From contig JARWMV010000247.1 in the NCBI GenBank assembly GCA_030998015.1, positions 124,001 to 188,000 on the forward strand: DNA of 64,000 nt, in the 5' to 3' direction. Source of the DNA: Ceratorhiza oryzae-sativae (taxonomy: Eukaryota > Basidiomycota > Agaricomycetes > Cantharellales > Ceratobasidiaceae). Numbering within the stretch: position 1 is the stretch's first letter; every line of letters begins with the position of its first letter. The position numbers and the translations under genes are program-made. Under the pieces are notes generated by a model, which did not search any database, was not told where the DNA came from, and saw only the letters and a list, made by a program, of their open reading frames with translations. Shown here piece after piece: positions 23,637-34,669 of this stretch.

Positions 23637-24110
23637 TCAGTTGGGCTTGAGTAGCCAATCTGGAATAGATAACACCACATTCACCTTCTTTCTAAATGTT
23701 CTATGACCCACAGCGCTTTCCAAAGAGTTTATAATCATTTTAGAATAGCCCTTCACTGAATGAGTTATGTTACCGTCGAGAGTCTCAGGCAAAGCCAATT
23801 TGCCAACTTGGCTATCGAGAGCTACCTCGACTGGTAACACTCGACTGAACTCGCTGAAGCGGCGTAGGCACAGGTAGCGTCGAGGATTCCCTGGGACACA
23901 TCCCGCGTGCAAACCCGCGGTTGACAACGCAAAAATGTAAACGTATACTTACTAGCGCGAGTTCTGCCCGAACACCCCGATCTCCCCGTGTCGAAGAAGA
24001 ATTCGTCAGAGCCATCTGAATCTATATAGTATCGTCAAAGGCTGGACTGTCTTGTTTAAGGGAAATTCGAAAGATCGAATGTAATCAGGCTGATTTGTCG
24101 GGTATAGCAT
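23637..24110 (-). pseudogene. unrecognised duplicated gene remnant, copy A
   Basis: Family not recognised. A minus-strand stretch begins with ATG at 24108-24110 (MLYPTNQPDYIRS). It runs through a region with an in-frame TAG where copy B has Trp (FDDTI-stop-IQ against FDGTTWIQ), crosses an intron near 23950 (donor GTAAGT) and ends as VEVALDSQVGKL through ITHSVKGYSKMII to IPDWLLKPN. The matching region 26944-27422 lies in the same place behind GH10 copy 2, so it was duplicated with the xylanase. The stop makes this copy a likely remnant. Confidence 0.4.
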
Positions 24111-24830
24111 GTGAGCGAGGTGAGAATCTGATATAATTAATAATGAAACACTAGGACTTGGGCTGAGCGGAAGGTAGCGCAGCACGCCTAACCGCCTCAT
24201 ATATGTGACTGTATTTTGCCTCGGCTCCCAGAAATTCCAGGAAGCGGCAGGGAGGGCCAATGAGCCCTAAGTGTCCCCAGGCTCCAATAGCCCCTAATGC
24301 CCGCCCCGAATGTTCTGATGTGATGTCGAATCAACTCTGCATCATGAGATAGCATAGTGCCCCACCGAGAACGAGCGGACTCAAGTCATGTTGTCCGTGT
24401 TTATCGGAAATCGGTAGGGTCTGCATTTCGTAATGGCCCACAAGGGGAAAACACAAATATCGTCTCGGCTCCGTGCGCGCGTTGAGACTACCTGAACGGG
24501 GGCTCAATCTTTTCTCACATGGCTCAAAATTCTTGTGTACAGCTCGATTACTACGTCGAGTTTCTTCGGATCAAGTTTCGCTAGCTCAGGCACTCGCGTT
24601 GCCGTGTACTACACACTTCGCCAAGGCCTACGGTATACCCATGCAAGGGTAATTTCTTGGCTCCAAGTAGGCTATCATCAGAACCTTGTGGCCTCATCTG
24701 GCTAATCATCTATTACTGGATTCCCTTGACTGATGAGCTCAACGCTCGTGACTCGGAAATATGTCCAACTCTAGTACCACATTGCCCTTCTTGGCCTAAA
24801 GACACACCCTATCTCACGCACAGAAGTATG
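24111..24830. other. spacer and duplicated upstream region of GH10 copy 2
   Basis: From about 24318 it aligns by eye with the region upstream of copy 1 (from about 16490). No gene is seen. Confidence 0.55.
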
Positions 24831-24880
24831 GTGTGCTGGCGGGTTTTCCGATAGAACAAGCGGAGATACATAAAATGACA
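24831..24880 (+). promoter_or_regulatory. conserved GH10 core promoter block, copy 2
   Basis: GTGTGCTGG, then TTTTCCGA, then CGGAGATACATAAAAT as the TATA region, about 100 bases before the ATG. Shared with the other three copies. Confidence 0.6.
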
Positions 24881-24971
24881 GTGCTCGTTTCCTCCCAGCC
24901 CTATTCAACGGGCTCGTTAGTGACTCAGCACCGTTCACTCGCCTTGTTCGACACTTGCTACACTCTGCGCG

Positions 24972-26508
24972 ATGCGTTGCTTTACTTCGTGTTTTCTGTT
25001 CGCTTTACCTACCATCTCGTTTGTCTATGGTCAACTCGACTATTATGTCAAGAAACCTAAGCCAGGTGAATCGTTCATCAGTTCATGAATTACGGCTAAA
25101 GCGGCTAACCGAAATGAAGTGGGGCCGGAAAAGCTATACATGGGAACTATGACCGATTGCAATCTCCTGTCTAACACACTTAATGTCAATACCATCCTCC
25201 GAGAATTCGGCGCGTTGACCCCCGAGCACAGCGGGAGTAAGTAATAAAAAAAAGAGCCCAGAACAACTTTTCAATAGTTTTTTTCTGTCTAGCATGGCAT
25301 GACACTGAACCCTCGGTTTGTCTCAAAGATTCCTCACTACCTCGACCTAATATATCATCGACCTAATATATTTCGTTTAGCGAGGAAACTTCAACTTTGC
25401 ATGCCTTGACACATTCGTCGACTTTGCTCAAACCAATAAGTTGCTGGTTCGTGGCCATACCTGTAAGCATCACTTTTTTTTTCTCACATTTTAATACCTC
25501 GTGAACTGTGTGCTCCTCGCTAGTCCTATGGCATTCCCAGCTCCCATCTTGGGTATCCAGCATTGGCGATGGAAACACTTTGACGACTGCGATCCAAAAT
25601 CATATTAATCAAATCGCGACTCGGTACCGCGGGAAAATATATTCCTGGGAGGTCGTAAATGAAATCCTCAACGAGGATGGTAGTTTACGCGAATCAGTTT
25701 TCTCAAGACGCCTGGGCAATAGTAAGTTATGCCGTTTTCATGTCATCTGGTTACTAACCCGATGTATGCTTAGACTTCGTTGATGTCGCTTTCAAAGCTG
25801 CCCGTGCCGCCGATCCGTATGTGTCGTTGAACATCCCTATTTACTTCTACTAACTTGTTATATCATAGGAAAGCCAAACTATACATTAATGTATGCGCTC
25901 ATTCTCGTTTGCAATCGAATCAAACTCTAAATGTGGCCAGGAATACAACATCGATTCGATAAACAGCAAGTTGAATGGCCTGGTCAACCTTGTCAACCAG
26001 AAAAAGGCCGCTGGAGTTCCGATTGATGGAATTGGTTCTGAGACTCACCTGTCTGTGAGTGCTGCTGTGTATTCATTTCACCTAAAGTTCTTCTGACCAG
26101 AGTCCAGGCTGGCCAGGCGGGAACCGTTCAGGCTGCCCTTCAGAAGATGGCTTCAACCGGATGCGACGTTGCCATCACTGAGCTCGATATTGCCGGTGCA
26201 CCCGGTGAGCGTCCATTTCTCTGCAGACTCGGTGATATGTTAATAAGGAACTGAAACTCTGAAAAGCCAATGACTACGCCACTGTTGTGAAGGCATGCTT
26301 GAAACTCCCCAAGTGCATTGGCATCACTGTAAACATCCATACGCCTGCCATATTCTTCTTCTGATACCGGCCAAAACAGCTCTGGGGTGTCTCCGACAGG
26401 GACTCTTGGCGCCAAGGCTCCAATCCACTGATATTCGACTCGTTGTATCAGAAGAAACCCGCATACAATGCGATCATGTCTGCTATCACTCAGTCTAACA
26501 ACTCATAG
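24972..26508 (+). CDS. GH10 endo-beta-1,4-xylanase, copy 2 (intact)
   Basis: Predicted secreted enzyme that cleaves internal beta-1,4 links of xylan with retention. ATG 24972 starts a signal peptide ending near SFVYGQLD. Eleven exons join in frame with GT-AG introns, giving roughly 330 residues, normal for a single-domain GH10 with no carbohydrate-binding module. Landmarks: [39 protein letters not shown]; the acid/base Glu in WEVVNEIL (25661-25663); [21 protein letters not shown]; the nucleophile Glu in ITELDIAG (26180-26182); [10 protein letters not shown]; and a C-terminus ending at TAG 26506-26508. It is the only one of the four copies with no frame break or lost core motif. One note: WEV replaces the more usual WDV before the acid/base Glu. 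Confidence 0.88.
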
Positions 26509-26943
26509 TACTCATATTTTGTTTCATATTGGTCTGCGGAAATATTATCATTTCTAAACTCTATTTCGTGAGAATTTTCATTCGGTCGCAGTGTGGTTAG
26601 CCGATATTTTGGCGGTTCTTGGCGCATGCTGTACCGATTGCATGCTCCAGAGATATTTATAATCTGCCCTATTATGAAGGCACCCCTATTTACGTATACT
26701 ATAGGATTATGGTTGATCGATATGAACGAAGTCGGCATGTCACTGATCATGCAATATTAATGAACAAATCCTCGCCAAATTGTATCCTTGAACAATGTAG
26801 ATTTAAATGGTTTATAGGGTCTCGAAGCTATTCTGTGATGTAAAGTTTGCTATAACCGGATTATAGAACGCTCATATCGGTCGTAAAATACGTCATTCAA
26901 CTACCAAACGGTCAAAAGTGGATGGGCGGGTGTCACTCACTCA

Positions 26944-27422
26944 TCACGAGATTCCTTCAGGCGTAAGTAGGCAATCTATGATATTTACCAGGGTATACAC
27001 GTTATTTATAAAATATCTACCGGCCAAAATGCATTCTGAAGCAGTTATACTTATTTTGAAGGAGCCCTTTACTAGGTGAGTGATCCTACTACCAGGGCCC
27101 GGTCGAGCGAAATTTGCTAGCCTGTCTATCAACAGCCACCTCAACTGGTAGCACTCTGCTGGACTAACTGAAGCGGCTCAAGTAGATGCAGTGCCAGATA
27201 TCCCAGCAGGCACGTTGAGCGTGCGAACGGGTGGTTGACAGCACGAGATTAAACGCGTACGTGCTCGCCCGACTTATGTCTGAACGCCCCGACTCCTCGC
27301 TTCAAAGAGGAATCCGGTAGATCTAACTGAATCCATGTAGTACCATCGAAGGTTATACTTTCCTGTTTGAGGGGGGTTTCGGAATATCGAGTCCAACGAG
27401 GCTGATCCGCCAGATATGGCAT
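26944..27422 (-). pseudogene. unrecognised duplicated gene remnant, copy B
   Basis: Counterpart of 23637-24110, with ATG at 27420-27422 (MPYLADQPRWTRYSE). The first exon (FDGTTWIQLDLPDSSLKRG, then GAFRHKSGEH) is open, followed by a GT donor near 27255. The second exon region aligns with copy A (ITHLVKGSFKISI) but only across more than one frame. The function is unknown. It may be a real gene with an unseen exon or a decaying copy. Confidence 0.35.
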
Positions 27423-28383
27423 GCGAGGGTGGTGCGAATCCAATGTCGGTTAATAATTAAACATCAGGACGTGGCGTGCGAAGGAGGCGCTCGGCACGCT
27501 CGACCGAAAAAACATCCATACAGCACGCTTGACAGCCCGCCCTCTTGCAGAGGCCCACGACGAGTCGCGCGTATATGGGCGACCTCGCATTGTTTTTAGA
27601 GGCTCACCGAATGCCCGTGATTTGATTGATATAATTAATGCTTGTACTATGAGCATACATCTTCATCGTCTAGCCCAGCGCCACCCAGAATGTATTCGCG
27701 GGGCTGATACTACGGCCACAGTCTGGGCGGCCTGGCCACCTCGTTGACCCACCTACGACGGTCTCGACTCTCCTAAGCACACCAATATGCTAGGCTCGTA
27801 CACACCCGAGCGCCCAACCCGGAGCGACCAGTTCTTATCTATGTAGCATGAAGTAGCGTAGCGGCTCGCCAGGAACTAAAGCAGCTAAGCTTCGTCGACT
27901 TTACCCGCCGAAGGCAGGTGGGATTCAAATCCCGCAACGGCTCGCAATACACGATGAATACGCATTTAAACCGAGAAATCATCGTTTCGCACGGCTGCCA
28001 TCCGTGTCTAACCTGCTCAGCCAATTAAACGTGTATCTCAGTTGATTTTGACCCTGGCTCAACATTCTTACCCACCGTTTGCTTGCTATATTAGGTTCGT
28101 TGTTCCGGCCAAGTATCGCCAGCTCAGGTACTATCTAACAACCCCACTGCGCCGTGTCTGACAGATTTTGCCAAGATATAAGGTATACCCATGCAAGGAT
28201 CATACCTCGAGCCCAAACAGGCTGTCATCAGAACCCCACTCCCTCATCCAGGGATTCAGCTATACCCGGTTTCTCTCAGCTGATCAGTCCAACACTCGTG
28301 ACCTTGGAATATTCTTAATCCCTCTACCGTCGCCCCGTTTCTGATCCCTTGAGAGACATCCTATCGCGTAAGCAGGAGTATAG
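27423..28383. other. spacer with tRNA-like boxes and GH10 copy 3 upstream region
   Basis: 27830-28030 carries A-box- and B-box-like words on both strands but no convincing cloverleaf. From about 28030 the sequence resembles the upstream regions of the other GH10 copies. No protein gene is supported. Confidence 0.4.
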
Positions 28384-28430
28384 TGTGCCGCCTATTTTTC
28401 CGATGTCAAGCGCGGAGATATAAAGCGACA
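28384..28430 (+). promoter_or_regulatory. conserved GH10 core promoter block, copy 3
   Basis: GTGTGCCGCC, TTTTTCCGA, then GCGGAGATATAAAG; the TATA motif lies about 95 bases before the ATG. Confidence 0.6.
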
Positions 28431-28513
28431 GTACCCCTGCCCTCAGTCCTACTAAAACAGCTCATTCGTGGCTTCGCCTGATTCGTTCAGCTCAATCCAA
28501 CTTGATTTACGCC

Positions 28514-30012
28514 ATGCGCTTTGCTGCTTCCCTATTTTTCTCCGTGCTGGCTGCAGCTCCGGTTGCGTTCGGTCAACTTGACTCCCTGATCAAGAAGAAT
28601 GGTAGATTGTCCAATAATTCATGAATTGAAGCTAAAGCAGCTAATCAAAATGACCACCGGCTAAGGCAAAATTTATTTTGGAACTATAACTGATTGCGTT
28701 CTCTTATCCGACCCACAAGGCCCCACAATCATCCGGTCCGACTTTGGCGCATTGGCCCCCCAGGGCGGTGGGAGTAAGTACACAATGATGCCCGAGTAAG
28801 CTTGATTTCAACCCATGATATTTTGTACAGACTGGGGCTATGTTGAACCTTCGGTTTGTCTCAAAGACTCACTCAGTTCGTTAAGCTGATGTGCATGATT
28901 CAGCAAAACATCTTCAACTTTGCATGCCTTGACATTGTGGTCAACTTTGCTCAGACCAACGGAAAGCTTGTGTTGGGACGTTCCCGTAAGGGCTGAACCT
29001 CCCTCCTGATACAATCATCGCTTCCTGACCATACGTTACCTACTAGTCGTTTGGCACTCTCAACTCCCGTCTTGGGTGTCCAGCATTAGCAATTCCGCCA
29101 CTTTGACGTCCGTTCTCCAAAATCACATTGCTCAAATCGCCCTTCGCTATCGCGGCAAAATCTATTCCTGGATTGTCACGAATGAGATCTTCAACGATGA
29201 TGGCTCATTCCGCAACTCAGTTTTCTACCGTACCCTAGGCACCAGTACGTTGTGATATTTTCGTTTAATATGATTACTTAATGGATGTTTTAGACTTCGT
29301 CACTATTGCTTTCAAGGCTGCTCGTGCGGTGGATCCGTGAGTGCAGTTGAATAGCTCTATTTAGTTATACTAACTTGGCAAACCATAGCAACGCCAAGCT
29401 ATACATCAATGTATGCTCTCATCCTCGGTTGCTTTATACCAAACGTCTGATTTTCGCAAGGACTACAACATGGATTCGGTCAACAACAAGGTCAAAGCTA
29501 TGGTCAACTTTGTCAGCAGCCAAAAGTCCGCTGGAACTCCGATTGACGGGATTGGTTCTGAGACTCACCTGTCGGTGAGTGCAGTAGTATTTAATTTTGA
29601 AACTTTAACACGTGCCCCAATCTCAATCACAGGCTAGTGGTGCTGGAGGTGTCGAGGCCGCTCTCCAGAAGCTGGCCTCGACTGGATGCGATGTTGCCAT
29701 TACTGAGCTTGATATTGCCGGCGCATCTTGTAAGCATAATATAATGTGCCCCTCCTTTATGACTTATCGATGTGATAAATACGGGAATAGCCAGCGACTA
29801 CGTTACCGTCATCAAGGCGTGCCTGAACACTCCCAAATGTGTTGGCATCACTGTGAGCTGTGCCTATGGTGTCATATATTCTACAATCACTCATGCCCGC
29901 AAAACAGGTTTCGGGCATCTCTGATAGGGAGACGCTGAGTCCCAATGCATTGTTCGACTCGAACTATCAGAAGAAGCCCGCATACAATGCGGTCATTGCT
30001 GCTCTCTCCTAG
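28514..30012 (+). CDS. GH10 xylanase-like protein, copy 3 (open but divergent)
   Basis: Open across the same eleven exons. ATG 28514 starts a signal peptide ([12 protein letters not shown]). Both catalytic glutamates remain (NEIFN at 29184-29186 and ITELDIAG at 29705-29707). Two core motifs have changed. The acid/base motif reads WIVTNE instead of WDVVNE. The last exon reads [12 protein letters not shown] where the others have VWGVSD-DSWR, so the active-site Trp and a few following residues are gone. RGNFNF is replaced by QNIFNF. The protein may be secreted yet inactive or altered in substrate use, or it is a pseudogene still open by chance. Stop TAG is at 30010-30012. Confidence 0.7.
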
Positions 30013-31253
30013 CTGGCATCGCTGAGTGGCCTATTTCGGTTCAATGCTTCGCGGGCATGTCATTATTTTCTCTTTCATGTTATGGCTCTTTAGAATCAAT
30101 CGAAACTTCATTTGTCGAGGGTCTGGTGCCTTTTTTTTGGATGAATATTCAATGCACATCCCCAATTGTTCACGTCCTGCATGAACGTGGAAGCATCATT
30201 TGTATCAATCTAGAAGGAATACGATCCGCCTACAGGATCTGAGTCATATCCCAAGGAGGCGTCAAATTGAGGAATAGAGAGTATATGATTACCCATGAAC
30301 AGGCAGGCTTAATTGAATACCTCAGTTGTATCTGCCAATCTTGTCACTCAACCATATCAGAATGAACGACGGCAGGCTGGGCCTAAGATTGATAGGAAAC
30401 TGGTGCGTTTGGAGTAAAAGGTCCGTATTTGTATAATTTCTGCATCTGTCGGAATGCATCTAACATCTCGTGAATTTCATGGGAGATCCTTGGGAAATGT
30501 ATATGCAGCAGGACAAGCCTGTCATGCAGATGTTAAGCGCCTATTGACCATGGCCAGGGGTGACACGTGACTTGAGCGATAACCATTTCACCTCTTGATT
30601 CAGACCCCGGAGTAACTATGCTTCTCCAAAGCGATATCAATCACAAAAGCTTACAGAGTGCTAAATTCAACCGCTTAGATAAATTACGATGCCGTGATAT
30701 ATGTCTTGCGCTATGCTTGGGAAGAGTCTTGTACAACCCGGCTCGAATAAGTGTAATGCCTCACCGAGAGCCAACAAGCTTAATGTTTTTATCTTTGAAA
30801 TGCGAGTTCTTGTGGCCTATTTTGATAATAGGTATGCAACGACTACACATTCCGCCCGGAGAGATTTCGGACTCCATAGCTGTCATCTTGGCCAGGTTTG
30901 CCTAAACGCGGGCTCGGCTTTTCTCCATATGGCCCAATGCCCTTGCATACGACTCCATCACCGTACTGCATCTCTTTTCCAAATTAAGTATTACCAGCTC
31001 AGGATTTTCTTGATCTCACTAGGCTATGCCCGACAAAACTTACCAAACGCTAGGGTATACCCATACGGGGATTATTTCTTGGCCCCGAAAGCTGCCATCA
31101 TGACTCAATTCTCCCATATGGGGATTTATCCACACTTGATTTGTATCAACTGAGATGTTTAACACTTGTGACTCGGAGACATGTCAGCCCCTCCGCCGCT
31201 TTGTGGTTCTTGATCCTCTCGAGGCGGCTCTTGTCGCAGGAGCAAGGGTATTG
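30013..31253. other. spacer and upstream region of GH10 copy 4
   Basis: No gene seen. From about 30900 it shares blocks with the other GH10 upstream regions (TATACCCATAC, then a CTGCCATCATGAC-like block). Confidence 0.5.
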
Positions 31254-31300
31254 CGTGCTGATAATTTTTCCGACAAAGCAAGTAGAGAGGTATAAAATGG
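31254..31300 (+). promoter_or_regulatory. conserved GH10 core promoter block, copy 4
   Basis: GTGCTG, AATTTTTCCGA, then GAGAGGTATAAAATGG; TATAAAA lies about 82 bases before the ATG. Confidence 0.6.
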
Positions 31301-31372
31301 TATCCCCTCTACCCATCTTACTCGATCAGCTTATTGTTGGCTGTTCTGCTTGATCCACACCCGCTTTGCACC

Positions 31373-32866
31373 ATGCATTTTGCTGCTCCTTTATTAGTCT
31401 CCGCGCTAGCTGCCACTTCGGTTGTCTACGGCCAACTCGACTCCAAGTTTAAGGCTAAGGTAGGTTAATATCATTCCATCAAATAAAGCTAAATATCTCA
31501 TATCAAATGGCGAATGGTTAGGCAAGATCTACTTTGGTACTACCGTCGATTGCAACCTCTTGTCCGTCTCGCAAAACGTCAATATCATACTGTCAGAATT
31601 TGGCCAGTTGACCCCCGAGAACGCTGGGAGTAAGTATGAAATTAGGCCTGGTCAGAGCTGATTGAATCTGAGGCTCTTTGTCAAGATTGGAATGCTATCG
31701 AGCCTTCAGTTTGTCAAAGTGACCCATACAGCCCCTTAGGCTGACACTTCTCGTATAGCGAGGCAACTTCAATTTTGGATGCTTTGACACAATTGTCAAC
31801 TTTGCTCAAAGCCACGGAAAGATAGTACGTGGACATACTTGTATGAATCCCCCTATACCACTCGTGCGGAGGTTTCTTGATCATGCGCTACTTAGTTGTA
31901 TGGCATTCCCAGCTCCCAGCCTGGGTATCCAGCATCGGCGATGCCAGCACTTTGACGTCTGTTATTCAAAATCATATTTCTACAATTGCCAGTCGATACC
32001 GCGGCAAGATCTATGCTTGGGATGTTGTGAATGAAATCTTCAACGAGAATGGTTCGCTCCGCAACAGCATTTTCGCTCAGCGCCTCGGTGAAAGTAAGCT
32101 ACACCGTTTTCATTTAATTATAATATAAGCCCTATCTTTCCCCAGACTTTATCAGCATTTCATTCAAGGCTGCTCGCGCAGCGGATGGGTATGTACCCTC
32201 GAATGTGCTGACTTTGTTCGACTAACCCAGTAAACCATAGGAATGCCAAGCTGTATATCAACGTGCTTTCTTCTTCTAGCCTACTATAGAAATAATCTGC
32301 TAACTCTTTCTAGGACTATAACCTCGACTCGGTCAACGCCAAGGTGAACGGTTTAATCAACTTGGTCAACGCCAGAGAGCCGCCGGAACCCCAATCGACG
32401 GCATTGGCTCTCAAACACACCTATCTGTCAGTGCCACTGTATGCTCTTTCGATCATAAACATGCGCTAATAAGGACTACAGGCTGGCGGTGCAGGAGGGG
32501 TTCAAAGTGCCCTTCAGAAGCTGGCTTCGACTGGATGCGATGTTGCTATCACCGAACTCGATATTGCTGGCGCGTCTCGTAAGGTTCCATATGTTTACGG
32601 CCTCACAGATTATTTACAAAAGAAATACGGGGACAGCCAACGACTATGTAACCGTTGTCAAAGCATGCCTGAACACCCCCAAGTGTGTTGGCATCACGGC
32701 GAGTCACGCCTTGATTTTGGTATACCCGTGTCCGCTAACGTGAACAAACTCAGGTCTGGGGATCTCCGACAAGGATTCCTGGCGCTCCGGTTCCAGCCCG
32801 TTGTTGTTCGATTCGAACTATCAGAAGAAGCCCGCATACGACTCAATTATCTCTGCTCTCGCCTAA
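31373..32866 (+). pseudogene. GH10 endo-beta-1,4-xylanase, copy 4 (two frame breaks)
   Basis: ATG 31373 starts a signal peptide (ATSVVYGQLD). The expected exons follow: GKIYFGTTVDCNLLS, WNAIEPS, GNFNFGCFDTIVNFAQ, the acid/base Glu in WDVVNEIFN (32033-32035), KLYIN, DYNLDS, the nucleophile in ITELDIAG and SNYQKKPAY before TAA 32864-32866. Compared with the other copies, one base is missing near 32378 (after VNA) and one near 32762 (in WG-ISDKDSW). The last intron appears to use GCGAGT as donor, a GC-AG pair. Without the two breaks the domain would be complete, so sequencing error must be excluded before calling it dead. Confidence 0.75.
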
Positions 32867-34669
32867 TTGATCACTGTAGAGTGACCGTATTGTGATTCAT
32901 AATCTTCAATAGGCCACTCGTCGCTTCTTTTGATTCGTTTTTGATAATATAGGCTCATTTACAGTCATGTTGTGGCAACTATTAGTGCACCAATGGGGGT
33001 TTTCCCTCAGCGATTGAGGCAAGCATGGCTCAGACGGCCGTTAGAAGAGAGCTACGACCACTCCAGCAGGATTAGGGATGTGCAAGATTTTTGCACCAAA
33101 ACAGCCGGCTGTATCTGGCTACAGCAGCGACCCAATTTAGAATAACCAAGTTACGCGTTTATTGAGGTACAGCGTCATACAGAGACTATTCGGCATCACT
33201 CCCAGCTATACTATTGAGTGAAATCGTTCTGAAAGATGTGCTCCATAATCTATGCATTGTTCAGGCCCGGTTGTTGGCACTGGAGGAAGCTGACACATCG
33301 TGATTCGGCTAGATGGTCGGACCTTGGACCAGCCTCGGGCTATAAATCCCGTTGGGCGATGGCATCAATCTCCAAGTCGACCACCATCCTCTGACTGTCC
33401 TTGAGCTGCTATAACTTCATCGTGCTGTACTGGAATGACTTAAGATGTTTGGACATTAACGCCTTGAGCTACACTAACCTTACGTTCTTGAAATCACTGG
33501 GTAGCTTCACTAGATAAACCGTTGGGCGGTGCAGCGTAAGTGAAATTGTCTTATCCGCTCTAAGATTGGTAACCATATATCGGTGAGGCCCATAGCGCCG
33601 CACATCTGCCAAGGAACTTAAGTACGCTCCCAAGCCGCAATTTTGGTTCAGGTTGAGTCAACCTCAGCTAGAGAATGATCATATCAAAAACGTATCGAGT
33701 TGGTGCGAGAATGGCTTACATTATTTTGATTCACTGCCATGCGTCGTAGTACCAGCCACTCTGCTGGACGCAGAGACGGTCAACAGGGGGTCCTGAGCCT
33801 GTTGCATCTCGGGTACAGCTCGGGTTTACTGTTCCTCAGTTGATTTCTCATAGCTAGCCTCAGAGTGAATTCTCTAGATCACCCATAAGCCGACATTGAG
33901 CGCTGTGAGGGCAATAATTGAACCTGCACAAGAACAAATGATTCCAGTGCGGCGAGTAGTTGTTTTATTCGGCTCACACACTAGGGGACTCATACGAGTT
34001 CTATTTCAGGCAAAAAAACAAGCTATATGCATACAATAAGCCTCATGGTTTGGTTTTAAATATCAAGTTGCAGGTATTCTGATTAGTTCGCTCTGAAAGC
34101 CAATATGGTACCCCTGGAACACTTGGTTATAGACTATTCGTGTTTCTCGACTTGGATCGAATCATGTACATTGCAATGTTTTCAATAGAGTGGTCTCTGA
34201 TTGCAGGAAGTCAACTAAGAGTGAAAGGAGCTAAATGGGGTAGTGTTTAGTAGTCGACCATAGGTTACAACCAGCTACAACCGGTCGACGTAGTTGCACC
34301 GGAGATCGACTGGAGTTGCATGTGCAATCGCTGTCCTTTCGTTAACCGGCTGTAGCACCGACCCGAGATTTTGCCTGGTTTTGGCAAATCCGGCGGTTGC
34401 AGCCGGTTACAACTGGCTCCAACCGACATCGGTGCTTTTCTGACGACCTAGAGTTTTGAACCACTATGGGCGTAAATACTCAGCTCTTGACAGATCGAGC
34501 AGATGCTACAATAATCTATGATCAATGAGAAAAGCATTGCGCATACACGTACAAGACAGAGCACCCATTAATCTAAGTATGTCCAGAAAAAGCTGCGATA
34601 AACAGAGAGAAGAGGACAAACAAAGCTCATCGCAGACGACTTGAAAAATATTATTGATACGCCTTGCTT
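32867..34669. other. gene-free stretch with degenerate repeats
   Basis: No gene is seen. Related words occur at 33104-33135 (GGCTGTATCTGGCTACAGC) and 34265-34440, where TACAACCRGCT and CAGCCGGTTACAACTGGCT recur. These may mark an old, unclassified repeat. Confidence 0.35.
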
